A stretch of 64,000 nt of DNA, from the NCBI RefSeq assembly GCF_042477335.2, contig NC_091262.1, positions 43,931,001 through 43,995,000 on the forward strand, written 5' to 3'. Positions within the stretch are counted from its first letter, which is position 1. Each line of letters begins with the position of its first letter. Shown here one piece after another: positions 1 through 10,510 of the stretch. The DNA comes from Ovis canadensis. Taxonomy: Eukaryota > Chordata > Mammalia > Artiodactyla > Bovidae. The notes beneath the pieces are model-generated. The model worked only from the letters and a program-made list of their open reading frames with translations, was not told the origin of the DNA and ran no database searches. The translations under genes and the position numbers were made by a program.

Positions 1-440
1 TGTTAATTGTGGTGTTGAAATTTTCTATACCCTAATTGTTTTTAGCCTGTTGAACTCTCAATTACTGAGACAGGGATGTTAAAAACCTACCACCATGACT
101 GTGGATTTATCCATTTGTCTCTTAAAATTCTACCAATTGTTACATTATATGAATATAAGCTAAACTTTAAAAAATATCTTACTGGAGAATTGTTATTTTG
201 TATCATTATATAATGATCTTCTTTCTCCCTAATTATGCATGTATGCCTTCAGATCCCTTTTCCTGATGGTAACAATGTACACACCAATGGAACAGTACAG
301 CCATTTTATTTTCTGATTCCTACTTGCTTGGTGTGCCATCTTCCATCCTTTGTAGTTTCAACCTGTTTTTGCTCTTATGTTTAGGTGTGTTTGTATATAT
401 GAGGTTATTTTTTAAACCCAGCCTGTCAGTCTCTGGCCAT
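1..440 (-). mobile_element. Old L1 fragment (minus)
   Basis: AT-rich sequence resembles reverse-complement L1 ORF2 (a stretch like GATGTTAAAAACCTACCACC, and the TTTCAACCTGTTT region). It is diverged, with no useful reading frame, and continues off the left edge. The call is by resemblance only. Confidence 0.45.
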
Positions 441-447
441 AAATTAC

Positions 448-448
<1 letters not shown>

Positions 449-487
<39 letters not shown>

Positions 488-509
488 TGTGTGTGTGTCC
501 TTGTCCCCG
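449..509. repeat. (TG)n/(CG) microsatellite
   Basis: About 16 TG dinucleotides run into GCGCGCGTGTGTTGTGTGTG. Alternating purine-pyrimidine sequence of this type can adopt Z-DNA. Confidence 0.9.
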
Positions 510-1024
510 GAGCCTGACACAATCAGCCTTCCAGAAATGTTTGCTGAAGGTGAAATTGATCCCCATGGCTAGAATGAAAACGTAGGGTAAGGAGTCCTGT
601 CATGTATTGGGAATGGACTACACAGGGGGCCAGTGCTGTGGGGAGCATGGTCTCAGTATCGGTGGGGGCCTTGAGGCCCAGGGAGGTCAGGTGACCTGCT
701 CGAGGTCACCCAGCCCAGAAGCACCCCACGGCCTGTGCTTTCTCCTCCAGGGCCACTGCCTCTACTGTAACCAGCGCCCCTTTTGCTTTTGTGCTGCCTG
801 TCTTCCCCCACTCAGCACCAGCCTCCCTGGGCCCAAGCCCTCTGTTGAGGCTCCATGTTAGACCACGTGGAGTGAATCCATGTGCCTAACCTGCTCAGGC
901 TGCTCTTTACTAAGGGAGGCTGGAAGGAATGAGCCGGGGCTGCGGACTTCAGCCAGAGGGTGAGCACTCCTCCCCACCGTCCCCAGCCCTCCTCCGCGAG
1001 CAAACTCAGCCCATAGAATGTCTG

Positions 1025-1690
1025 CATCAGTTCCCTAGGGCTACCATAACAAATTAGCACAAATGAGGTGCATGCATGCTAAGTTGTGTCTGACTCTGCA
1101 ACCCTATGGAGTGTAACCCACCAGGTTCCTCTGTCCATGGGATCCTCCAGGCGAGAACATTGGGATGGGTTGCCATGCCCTCCTCCAGGGAATCTTCCTG
1201 ACCCAGGAATTGAACCTGAGTCTTCTGCGTCTCCTGCAGGCAGATTCTTTACCCACTGAGCCACCTGGAAAGCCCTCAAATGAGGTGGCTTAATGGAAAT
1301 TTATTCTCACAGTTCTCTGGAGGGTAGAAGGCTGAGATCAAGGTGTCAGCAGGGCCACGCTCTTTTGGAAGCCGCTAGGGAAGAATCCTTCCTTGCCGCT
1401 TCCAGCTTCCAAGGGGTTGCCGGCAATACTTGGCTTGTAGATGGTTCGCTCCAATCTCTGTTTCTATCTGCATATGCCATTCTCCCGTCTGTGTGTCTCT
1501 CTGTCTTCATGTGACCTTCTTATAAGGACACCAGGCATTGGATTCAGGGCCAAGCCTAATCCAGGATGACCTCATCTTAACTTGATTACATCTGCAAGGA
1601 CCCTATATCCAAATAAGGTTATACTCGCAGGTGTCTGGGGCTGGATTTCAGTATACTTTTTGGGAGGACACAATTCAATGCATAGCAGCA
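1025..1690 (-). mobile_element. MaLR (MLT1-type) solo LTR, minus orientation, split by a SINE
   Basis: The reverse-complement MLT1-like signature is visible: CTAGGGCTACCATAACAAAT, TTTATTCTCACAGTTCT, CTTATAAGGACACCA, and a GGGAGGACACAATTCA end. A younger SINE interrupts it at 1071-1276. This is an ancient non-coding LTR remnant. Confidence 0.7.
1071..1276 (-). mobile_element. Bov-tA-type SINE inside the LTR
   Basis: The ruminant tRNA-derived SINE is in reverse orientation (GTGTCTGACTCTGCAACCC through GCAGGCAGATTCTTTACCC). The 11-bp target duplication CAAATGAGGTG flanks it at 1060-1070 and 1277-1287. Confidence 0.93.
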
Positions 1691-1699
1691 CCTGCTTTC

Positions 1700-4600
1700 A
1701 AATAAGGTTGTCAGCCTGAGCATCATGCTGTCTGTAACCAACCCCAACCCACAGTGACTCTGAACCCTCTCGTCCCCACACACTGTCACTCCCCAATCAG
1801 CCCCCTCTCCTCCATGCTCAACCCCCACCATCTCTCCTTCCCATCAGCACTGCTGTCCCTCACAGCCCTTTGTGACCTCTCACCCTCCAGCCTCCATCAC
1901 GGGCCACTTTGAAAGAGCTGTCTACATTTGCACCCTCTAGCTTCTTCCCTCCCATCCTTTCCTCCAGCTGCTAGAGTCTGACTTTTCCCATCCAGTCACT
2001 CCCATTTTTTCTCAGGAGGTCAGAATTCAGCCAAGGGTGGCCTTGTATAGGTCAGTGGTCAGACTCCATTTTTCACACAGTGTCTTGATGTCTCTGCTTC
2101 AGCCCAAGGCCACTCTCCTCTTGCAACCCCCACGTCTACAATCCCCACATCTAATCGGTTCCTGTTAAGATAAAACAACTGTGGAAGGTAGTGAGCCATG
2201 AGCTGTCTCCTCATTCACTCATATCATTTGTCTTGATTAACTCCAGTCTGACAACTCATATGAGAGGCAGGAAGGGTGGCAGGCCTGGGAAGATGTCAGC
2301 TCTGTTGCCCATTGGCTATATGCCACTTCGCTTCTTGGAGCCTCAGTTTGCTCTTCCATGAAATGGGAATAATGTGCCCTGGTTCCCAAGGATACTGTGA
2401 GAATGAATGGAGACGATGATATAAAGAAGGTCTGAGGAATGAAATAGGTGAACGAAGGTAGATCCAGAGACAGCCCGGCCAGCCGACCCAGTTCACAGGA
2501 ACCTGGATTTTAGGAGGAGTCTTCCTGAACCCAGGGGAGGCTTTGGAAGGCCTGCTCAGATTGAGGAAAGGGGAAAGAGACAAAAGACCACACCATACAC
2601 AGGAAAACAGGAGAGTGAGGACATACACAACAGTGTTGATTCATTCACCAAACATTTATTGAGGGCCTACCGTATAAGCAATACAAGCAAGACTCAGACA
2701 CAGGTATTTATGGTTTACAGCTGAAGAAGAAATAGAAGCATACTCAGCATTCAGGTTGCTGTCCTTGTGTGGGTAGCACACTGCACAGGGGACCAGGAAA
2801 ACCTGTGTGCCTGCCCTTGTCCTCCAAGGTGGGCAGAGGAATGGCAGGGAGGCAGGCAGAGTGGAACGCTAAGAGCCAAAACAGAGAAAAGGTTCAAGGC
2901 GCACAAGGGAGGGACACAAAATGGGACATGGGGGCCCCAAAAATTTTCACAGAGAGCATGCTAGGGTTGAGAAAAGGCCTGCAACATCTGCCTGGGGTTC
3001 CAACACTTAGAACGCTCCAAGGAGGACCTGGGGGTAAGATGACTTGGAAGAGAAAGGAAGGCTCAGCTGGCCCTCTGTCCTAAAGGGAAGAGAGAAAGGC
3101 GGCCAGGGTCAGGAGGGTCTCACAAACAGGCCAGGCTGTGTGTGATACAGGTGAGGGGTGCAGGGAAGTGTGCTGTCCTCTTCAAGGAAGAATTCAGCAG
3201 AGAAAGCATGCCGAGGCTGAGGCGCTGGGGCCTGGCTGCTCCAAGGGGAAGGGGCTCACCTCTGCAAGTTGAAAATGACATTCAGCAGCTGTCCACCTGT
3301 CTCCTGGCACAGAGTCCATGGCTCTGTACTTCCACCCACCTGGAGGGGTTTTGGAAGTCTGAGCATCCCCCTTGCCTCTCTCCTACAGGCCACTGAGGGG
3401 GCTGGGATGTGCTGGGATAATGACAACGTCACATATCCTTGGGATTTGTTCAGGCCATCACCCCTCCTCCTCCTCTGCCCTACCTGACACCATGGCCACC
3501 CCAGGCTCCACGCGCTCATTCAGAGCACCTATTCTTCTGCAGGCACCTGGCTCCTTCGTTGCCTCTGTGCCCAGGACACAAGTTGTCATTTGGCCTCTCT
3601 GAGCACTTTTACCCCCTTCTTCTTGGCAGCTGGCAGATGAGCCAAAAGCAGGTAAGAATTTGGGTTTGGAGTCAGGGAGCTGCTGTTGGGAATGTTTGCT
3701 GTGCTGCCTCACAAGCAGTGTGACCTCAGGCAGCTCCCTAACTTCTCTGAGCTTTCATTCCCTCCTTACAAGGTAAATGATACTGCATACCTCAAAATCC
3801 TTTTTGAAGACCAGGCCTGCACAAAGCGCTGTGCCTGCCTCATTGCCAAGCACTCAGCCAATGCCGGATCATTGCTCTTCTTGCTCAACAAGTTTGGGGG
3901 TTTTGTTCTTTCCCTTCAAAAATCTCACTTATTCTGCATTTCCGCACATGCCCCTCTTCTCGACATCTAGTGATATCACACTCTTATAGGTTACTCTTTG
4001 CACTGTCTTCTCAGAGTGCCCCATCCCTCATGCCTGCCTCCTTCCTCACTGTCCCCTCAGTACTGGTGTCAGGACTGTGCTGAACGCCCCCTTGACAGAG
4101 GGTGGTCTCTCTGGGGCACAACTGGGTCCTATTTCCACACACATGGCAGCTGCAGGGGAAGCCTCAAGCTCCAGCTCAGAGCTGGGCCCACGGTTTGAGA
4201 CTACAATATGGGTGAGACTACAATATGGGCATTTGATGAGACCCTCCACACGAGCCATAGTCCTCTGCTGGTCAACATGATACTTGGACAACATGAGCCA
4301 GTAAAATTCACCTCGATAAAGGAAAACAGTTCACAGGAACTAAGAGTTAATGAATTGTGTTGTAGCAAGAAATGACCCTAAAAAGAGTTTGCAGGTAAAG
4401 AGTGAATAGAAAAGAACACAGAGGGGGTAAAAATTAATCATTGATCTGGAAATGGTCAGCCCCACTCATTATACAGATAAAGAAACCAAGGCTGAGGCAG
4501 GCAAAGTGACTCGCTTAAGGCACATAGCAAGGACCGATCAAGGGCTTCTGAACAGGCTGACTCCAAATTTAATGTCTTTGCCTCCCACACCCTAGGGTCC

Positions 4601-6390
4601 ACTGTATGGTATTTGTGGAGTCATTAGTGTAACTTTCTACAGTATTCTTTAAACAGAATGATTTTAGAAATGACCATTGCCCTCAGGTTCTATTTAATAA
4701 GCTATTATTTCTGATCTAGAGCACTTGCAGCTCCCACACCGCTCTCCTGTTCTCTTGGGAGAACACCCCATATCCCACCCTTTTAGTTCTTAGGGCTGGT
4801 CCCAGGGACAGTGGGGGATGGGCTGCAGGAAGACAAATGAGAACAGCAGGAGTGACTCTTTATCCCTCCTGTTGCTCCCACAAAACATTCCTCTGCATGT
4901 GAGAGAGAAATAAGCTGCAAATGACTCAATTTTAAAATAACACTGAGAAAAATAACCAAGACTTGGAGCTACCGGTGAATCACTGCAGTTCTTTACTTTG
5001 TAAAATATTATTTTCTTTTTAAGTGGACAAGTACTCCAAGGAATACAGATTCTTCTGTATTGTGGTCCTTTAGAGGGGTCATAATATCACCCACACCATG
5101 AGGCACAGGGCCTCTCATTCCACCAGGGGTTAGCTGTGGGCCTCACCCCTCCACCCCTTCCGACTGCTCTGGGATGACAAATCACAGACATTTGAGTTGA
5201 CCCAAGATCCTGTGTGGGCTCCAGACTTGGACACCAGGCAGTGGGGAATAGGTTTTTTCCTCTACTTTAAAGCATCGTCTTCCTCTATCGGAAACATCAG
5301 GCATGAAATTTATGAGCAAGTCTTTGCAAGGATGCAAACACAAATTCTGACCTCTGACCACCTAATCTCAACTGGTGTGTGCTGAGAATGCCTTATGGTA
5401 GCTCTGCATCAATATGAAGATCCAGTGCTGTCTACCAGAGAAGGAATTCAAATCAGTTGCCTTTTGATTTATCTTCAGTGATGCCTTTGGAGAGCGAGGG
5501 GAAAAGATGTTGACTGTTAAGGCCTGTAGCATGCAAACACTCCCACCTGTCCCATATCAGTCACAGGGTCTCCAGGCTCAAAGAGATTGGTGAAATCATC
5601 CAGCAGCTCCACACCTCTATCTGATGCATCAATTCTGTCTCCATCAGTCTCTGTTGTAATGACTTCTAGAACAGGGAGCTCACCACCCATGAAGCTCAGG
5701 TGCTCAAAAATGGGAAAGGCCTGCCATAACGAGGGATGGAAATCTGCTTCCCATGACTTCTTTCCCACTGGTCCCAGTTCTGTCCTATGTGGGCCACTCA
5801 GGTCACTGCTCACCACCCACTGCTCCCCCCTCCCCCCACCAGCTACATAGCTCCAGACCTCCTGACTGCTCCTTGCAGCCACTTTTCATGCAACAGCTCA
5901 GTCACAGCATACTGCCAGATGAGTGATGTTTGGGTCAGTCAAGCCCCCAGGATCTAGAGAGAACAAATAGCAGGCAGGCCTTGCAGATGAAAGCTCAGAA
6001 ATCTTGAGCCATCAATGGCTACCTCATAACCTTGAAATCCCTCCACTCTATGGTTTCCAAAAACCACTCACATCCCTCTCACAGCTCCCTTATAACAAAG
6101 GGAAACATAAACCAGGAGTCGGATTAAGTGCCTTAAAGGTCAACGAATGGGGCTCACACTGCAGAGGTTGTGCCAGGAGGATCGAAGGGCTAGATACAGA
6201 GGAGTCCCCAGGATTCATCTAATCCTCACCTCTCCTTATAGGAAAGAAGACTCTGAGGCCAGGGAGAAAGGGACTCACCCTGGGTTGCACAGAAGGTTAG
6301 TGATAAACTCCCAGGCTTAAGTAATTTCCACAGCCAAAGGGCCTGCTTCTCCAGTCAGGCACTGTCCCTTGACATCATCACTCCAATACC
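1700..6390. other. Intergenic stretch with diverged MIR-type remnants, no supported gene
   Basis: MIR-like signatures (the CCTCAGTTT / AAATGGG / ATAATG series or its reverse) occur near 2290-2420, 3700-3790 and 4470-4620. A possible CR1/L3-like remnant lies near 5640-5720. The short open frames here, including a 121-codon minus frame at 5517-5882, have no recognisable domains. No canonical AATAAA for the RXFP3-like gene was found close to its stop codon. Confidence 0.5.
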
Positions 6391-6397
6391 AACTGGC

Positions 6398-7630
6398 CTA
6401 ATCTGCCCCATCACTCTTGGTACTGACGGAGCGGCGTGTGGCCCTTACTGAGAGGTGTGGTTCTCCGGGTTCAGGCCTAATCAGAGAGCCCCGTAGCTGG
6501 GGCGCGGCTGTCGGAGAGCCGGGTCGGAGGTCCGCTGGGTGCTTGGCCCGGCCGCACAGCTCTTGCAGGCCCTGGCGGAAGTCGCGGCGCAGCAGGCAGT
6601 AAAGCAGCGGGTTGAGGCAGCTGTTGGAGTGCGCCAGGCAGATGGACACCGGGAAGAGGTAGGCCTGCACCAGGAAGTAGGCGCGGTCCCAGGGCACCGC
6701 GCTCAGCTTGATCAGCACCCCCCAGAACGTAAGCGCTTGGTCGGGCAGCCAGCAGAGCACGAAGGCCAGCAGCACGCAGGCCAGCGCGCGGGTACCCCGG
6801 GAGCGACGTCGGGGCGGGAGCCCGGGTGCCCAGCGCACCCGCCGCCGCCGCAGGAAGCGCAGAAGCAGCAGCGAGCAGGTGCCCAGCGTGACCAGCGGCA
6901 GCACAAGGGCCACGGTGATCTTTTGCAGATGGTAGAAGGCCAGCCAGTCGGGACCGCCGTCGGGGAAGCGCAGCAGGCACAAGCGTTCGCCCCCGATGCT
7001 GGCCGCTGTGGCGAACAGGGCGGTGGGTGCAGCGGCCAGGATTGCGGTGGCCCAGAGCAAGCTGCACAAGCAGACGGCCCACAGGGTGCCCGGGCGGCCG
7101 GGGCGCAGCGCCCTCGCCACCGCGTAGTAGCGCGCCACGCTCATGGCGCTAAGGAAGAAGCCGCTGGCATACATATTGAGCACCGTGAGCGTGAGCACCA
7201 CCTTGCACATGGCACCCCCGAAGGGCCAGCTGAAGTCGCGCACCATGTCCACGGCCCAGAAGGGCAGTGTCAGCACGAACTGCAGGTCGGTGGCTGCAAG
7301 GTTGAGTAGGAAGCAGTTGAGCAGCGAGCGCCGGCGCAGCTGCTGGGACCGCACCAGGACCAGCACCAGCACGTTGCCCACCAGCCCCACAGCGCACAGG
7401 GCCAGGTGGGCGCCCGCGATCAGCGCGCGCAGTGCCAGCGCCGCTCCAGCCTCTGCCACTCCCTCCAGGCCGTCCAGGCTGCGTGGACCCCAGGTCGGGC
7501 GAGTGCTCTCAGATCCGTTGCCCACCGAACTGTTACAGGGTTGCCGGGACGACGCATCTCCAAACCAGTTCAGGGGGAGCACGGCCCCGAAGGCGCGGGC
7601 CATGCGACAGCTGCCTCTGGCTGACGCCAT
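6398..7630 (-). CDS. Relaxin-3/INSL5 receptor-like class A GPCR (RXFP3/RXFP4 family; candidate RXFP3-2), complete single exon
   Basis: An uninterrupted 410-codon frame ending in TAG encodes a seven-transmembrane receptor. Visible landmarks: two N-glycosylation sequons (N33, N38); TM1 with GN at 85-86; TM2 with D115; the segment LTLPFWAVDMVRDFSWPFG before C142, which pairs with ECL2 C218; ARY at 166-168 in place of DRY; a basic third intracellular loop (about 260-281); CWLP at 293-296; the NPxxY variant NPLLY at 340-344; a Ser/Thr-containing tail. The family call rests on FVLTLPFWAV, LNMYAS, RLCLLRFP and CLAHSNSCLNP, shared with RXFP3 and RXFP4, which couple to Gi and bind relaxin-3 or INSL5 at the plasma membrane. 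TM2/TM3 look closer to RXFP3, but the length (410, against 469 for human RXFP3 and 374 for RXFP4) and the N-terminus match neither. Met1 has a good context (G at -3, G at +4); Met10 is a weaker alternative. It is divergent from ADAMTS7. Family call firm; orthology to RXFP3-2 is inferred. Confidence 0.93.
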   Translation of the reverse strand: MASARGSCRMARAFGAVLPLNWFGDASSRQPCNSSVGNGSESTRPTWGPRSLDGLEGVAEAGAALALRALIAGAHLALCAVGLVGNVLVLVLVRSQQLRRRSLLNCFLLNLAATDLQFVLTLPFWAVDMVRDFSWPFGGAMCKVVLTLTVLNMYASGFFLSAMSVARYYAVARALRPGRPGTLWAVCLCSLLWATAILAAAPTALFATAASIGGERLCLLRFPDGGPDWLAFYHLQKITVALVLPLVTLGTCSLLLLRFLRRRRVRWAPGLPPRRRSRGTRALACVLLAFVLCWLPDQALTFWGVLIKLSAVPWDRAYFLVQAYLFPVSICLAHSNSCLNPLLYCLLRRDFRQGLQELCGRAKHPADLRPGSPTAAPQLRGSLIRPEPGEPHLSVRATRRSVSTKSDGAD

Positions 7631-8110
7631 CGCCGTTGGTGGAGCTCAGGGATCGGCACAGGTCCACTCCAAAGCCAGCGGCTAAACTGGGACGACTAGC
7701 GGTGTTCAGCACCTCGCGGCAGCACTTTTAAAGGGATGAAAGCTGCCCTGATTGGTCAGTTGCACTCGCGCCCTGCCCTAAGCGCTTCCAGGCCGTATTT
7801 CTATTGGCTACTTCTTTACCTTCGATTTCGTCAAGAACTGAGGACCCTCAGCCAGAGTGGAGGCCGGAAGCTGAGACTTGGGGGCCGGGAGGTCAGGTCG
7901 GAGGAGAAGGCTTCTACGATTCACGTGGGCTCAGGGTCGCGGCTGTGCGTGGGTCGCTGAGTGAAGACGCAACGCTAGAAACAGAGCGCCTCCCGCAGCG
8001 GTTCAACCTTCAGGACTGGAGAAGGGTTCCGATAAGTTTCGCCTTGGGAAGCAGCATACCCCTCCACCTTCAGCCTGTGCGGGGCCGGAAATACTCAGCG
8101 GGAGACTGTT
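6417..8110. other. GC-rich/CpG-rich block over the RXFP3-like gene
   Basis: The receptor gene and about 500 bp upstream are rich in G+C and CpG, in contrast to the AT-richer flanks. The block includes the promoter motifs and CpG-rich sequence up to about 8110. It explains the many spurious overlapping open frames on both strands. No island statistics were computed. Confidence 0.6.
7631..7810 (-). promoter_or_regulatory. Compact TATA/CCAAT promoter of the RXFP3-like gene
   Basis: Read on the minus strand, a TATA-like CTTTAAAAG lies at 7725-7733, about 95 bp before the start codon. CCAAT boxes (ATTGG on the plus strand) lie at 7751-7755 and 7803-7807. This spacing predicts a transcription start near 7695-7702 and a 5' UTR of about 70 bp. 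The transcription start is inferred; the motifs are seen directly. Confidence 0.55.
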
Positions 8111-8309
8111 GCTTGGGACCAAATAGCAGGGACTGGCAGTCTCTTTGCCTCCAGCCCTGCTCCCTTAAATGGTCCCCCAACCCCGGTCTCCTCTTGGTAA
8201 AGGTATTTTTCTAGCTGTGTTTTAGCATTGGGCACTCCTCATCCCCTCTCCCCTTTTGTTCCGTTCTCGGTCTCAAAGTGGCCGAGATCTTCCCATGGCC
8301 AGATTTTCT

Positions 8310-8500
8310 TATGGCTGGCTCTTTCTCAGCACTTGGGCTCAAATGTCACCTCCTCAGAAAGGCCTTCCCGCAACTACCTCCTTCTGTACTTGCAGAATTT
8401 TTTATTGCATACCTTCTATGTTCTATCCACCTTGCTAAACACTAGGAATGTAGCAATAGGCATGGAACATATTTTCTCCTGGGAGATAAAGACAAGTAAA
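8310..8500 (+). mobile_element. L2 LINE 3' fragment
   Basis: The motif CAAATGTCACCTCCTCAGAA followed by GGCCTTCC is the typical L2 3' region. It is ancient and non-coding. Sequence between it and the SINE at 9105 shows only a MIR-like patch near 8650-8750. Confidence 0.65.
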
Positions 8501-9104
8501 TAAGATGATCTCATATAGGGGAAAGTGCAACATTAAAAAAGAAAAAAGCACGGTAATAACTCAGTGAGTGTTAGGGCAGGAGGCTCAAGGAAGGTGGTCG
8601 GGTTTAAGGACGGGAGGGTTCCCAGGAGAGGGAGAGACCATAGTCCCCTTTAGGTTACTTACCAGCCGTGTGTCTTGGGGCTAATTGATCTACCTTGCCT
8701 ACCTGTAAAGGAGGAAGATGATAACCTCTTGTGAGGGTCATGGGAAAACTGATCAAGCTAAGAGAACCCCCTTCTCCTCATTCTGACCTCCTGTTTTGCT
8801 GAAGGCCCTCTCTATGGTAGTCAGTCCCCCATTGGCTTTAGTCTGGAGCTCCCACTCTGAGGAGCCCTTTCCTTCTTTCCTGCTCTCCTAGGAGCTTTGG
8901 GACAGCATACCGCCAGGAGCGGGGACGTGGTCTCCAGAGGGCAGGTCTTCACGGTGTCTCCTATCCTTAATCAGTGACCACAGGCAGATTCACTGCCAGA
9001 CCTTCCTTGCCTGGGAGATAGAGAATCTGAAGCAAGTGGGATTCTCTCCCCGGTAGTCACAAGAGAGGAAATTAACCCAATTACCCAGTTCTAGTCTGGG
9101 CCAG

Positions 9105-9317
9105 GGGGCTTCCCCTGTGGCTAAGTGGTAAAGAATCCACCTACAATGCAGAAGATGCAGGCTTGATCCCTGGGTCAGGAAGATCCCCTGGAGGAGGGTG
9201 TGGCAGCCCACTCCAGTATTCCTACCTGGAGAATCCCATGGACAGAGGAGCCTGGCAGGCTAGAGTCCATAGGGTTGAAAAGAGTCGGACACGACTGAAG
9301 CAACTTAGCATGCACAC
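9105..9317 (+). mobile_element. Bov-tA SINE
   Basis: A plus-strand ruminant SINE, from GGGCTTCCCCTGTGGC to CGACTGAAGCAACTTAGCA. The 12-bp target duplication AGTCTGGGCCAG flanks it at 9093-9104 and 9318-9329. Confidence 0.95.
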
Positions 9318-9429
9318 AGTCTGGGCCAGAGCCCAGATGAACCGGTAATCTGATAGAAAGTTTGCAAAATTAGATCATACTTTCCCAGAGTTTCCCTTTA
9401 GTGGGCCCTGGTGGCCTAGGAATTTTTCT

Positions 9430-9560
9430 TCCTTTTATGGGAGTTGTCATTGAATGTCAGGTAGCCTGAGTTGCTAGTCTCTGTGCCCTGGCTACTAGCT
9501 TGCTTTGTGGTTTGGAGCAAGTGACTTGCCTTCTCTGGCCTCAGTTTTCTTGTCTGTAAA
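9430..9560 (+). mobile_element. MIR fragment
   Basis: TTTGGAGCAAGTGACTTGCC followed by CCTCAGTTTTC and TCTGTAAAATGG is the MIR core and 3' region. Confidence 0.65.
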
Positions 9561-9974
9561 ATGGTCTGTAAAACCTCTTATGGTTCTCACAGGCTAAGAG
9601 TTCTCTATGTATATCTTGTTTTCATTCATTCATGGATGATCTTTGGGGTGCTTCAGCCCAGGATCTCCTCTCCCCGTGGCAGTCATAAGGTAAGCCAGAT
9701 CACATGCCTCTGTGATGCTCTAGGACATCTTATCTTATTTAAAATAAACTCCTCACTCCGTCCCTGACCATAAGGGTTTTCCTGATCTGGGGCCAGCTCA
9801 CCTCCCTAATCTCATCTAGTAGCCCTCCAACCTGCACTCGCTTCTGTGCGAGGCTCCACCTGCACTAGCCTCCGCTGTCCCTCCAGGGTACCAAATTTTC
9901 TCCTGTCTCTGGGACTCTGCACTCACCAGGCCCTCTGCTTGGGGTGCTTTTCCCTAGTTTGTTCCAAGACTGAC

Positions 9975-10477
9975 TTTTTAAAAATTTTTATTTTTGAAAG
10001 TTATTCATGTATTTTATTAAAGTATAGTTGATTTGCAATGTTTCAAGTGTACAGCAAAGTGATTCAGTTATATATATATATATTTTTTTTCTTTTACAGA
10101 TTCTTTCCCATTATAGGTTATTATAAGATATTGGATATAGTTTCCTGTGCTATCCAGTAAGACATTGTTGTTTATCTATTTGATGTATAGTAGTATGTAT
10201 CTGCTTCATCTACGTCATGTATCTAGTTCATCCCAAACTCCTAATTTATCTCTGCCCACCCTCTTTTCCCTTTGGCAACCATAAGTGTGCTTTCTATGTG
10301 TGTGAGTCTGTTTCTGTCTCATAGGTAAGTTGATATGTATCTGTTTCTTAAATTCCACACGTAAGTGATATCACATTTGTCTTTTTCTGTCTGACTTACT
10401 TAGTATGATCATTGCTAGGTCCATCCATGTTGCTGCAAATGGCATTATTTTGTTCTTTTTTATGACAATAACTTTCC

Positions 10478-10510
<33 letters not shown>

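Noticed and set aside
5517-5882. 121-codon minus frame downstream of the receptor
   Set aside because: No recognisable domain, no splice or conservation evidence, and part of it resembles an old repeat.
6477-7082. 201-codon minus frame overlapping the receptor
   Set aside because: A +1/+2 shadow of the receptor coding sequence, Pro/Ala/Arg-rich and without transmembrane pattern.
6539-7309. 256-codon plus-strand open frame opposite the receptor gene
   Set aside because: It is antisense to a strongly conserved GPCR in GC-rich DNA, has a Gln/Ala/Gly-rich low-complexity composition and no domain. It is a shadow frame.
6398-7630. Chemokine or angiotensin receptor identity for the GPCR
   Set aside because: General class A features are shared, but the FVLTLPFWAV, RLCLLRFP and CLAHSNSCLNP signatures point to the RXFP3/RXFP4 group.
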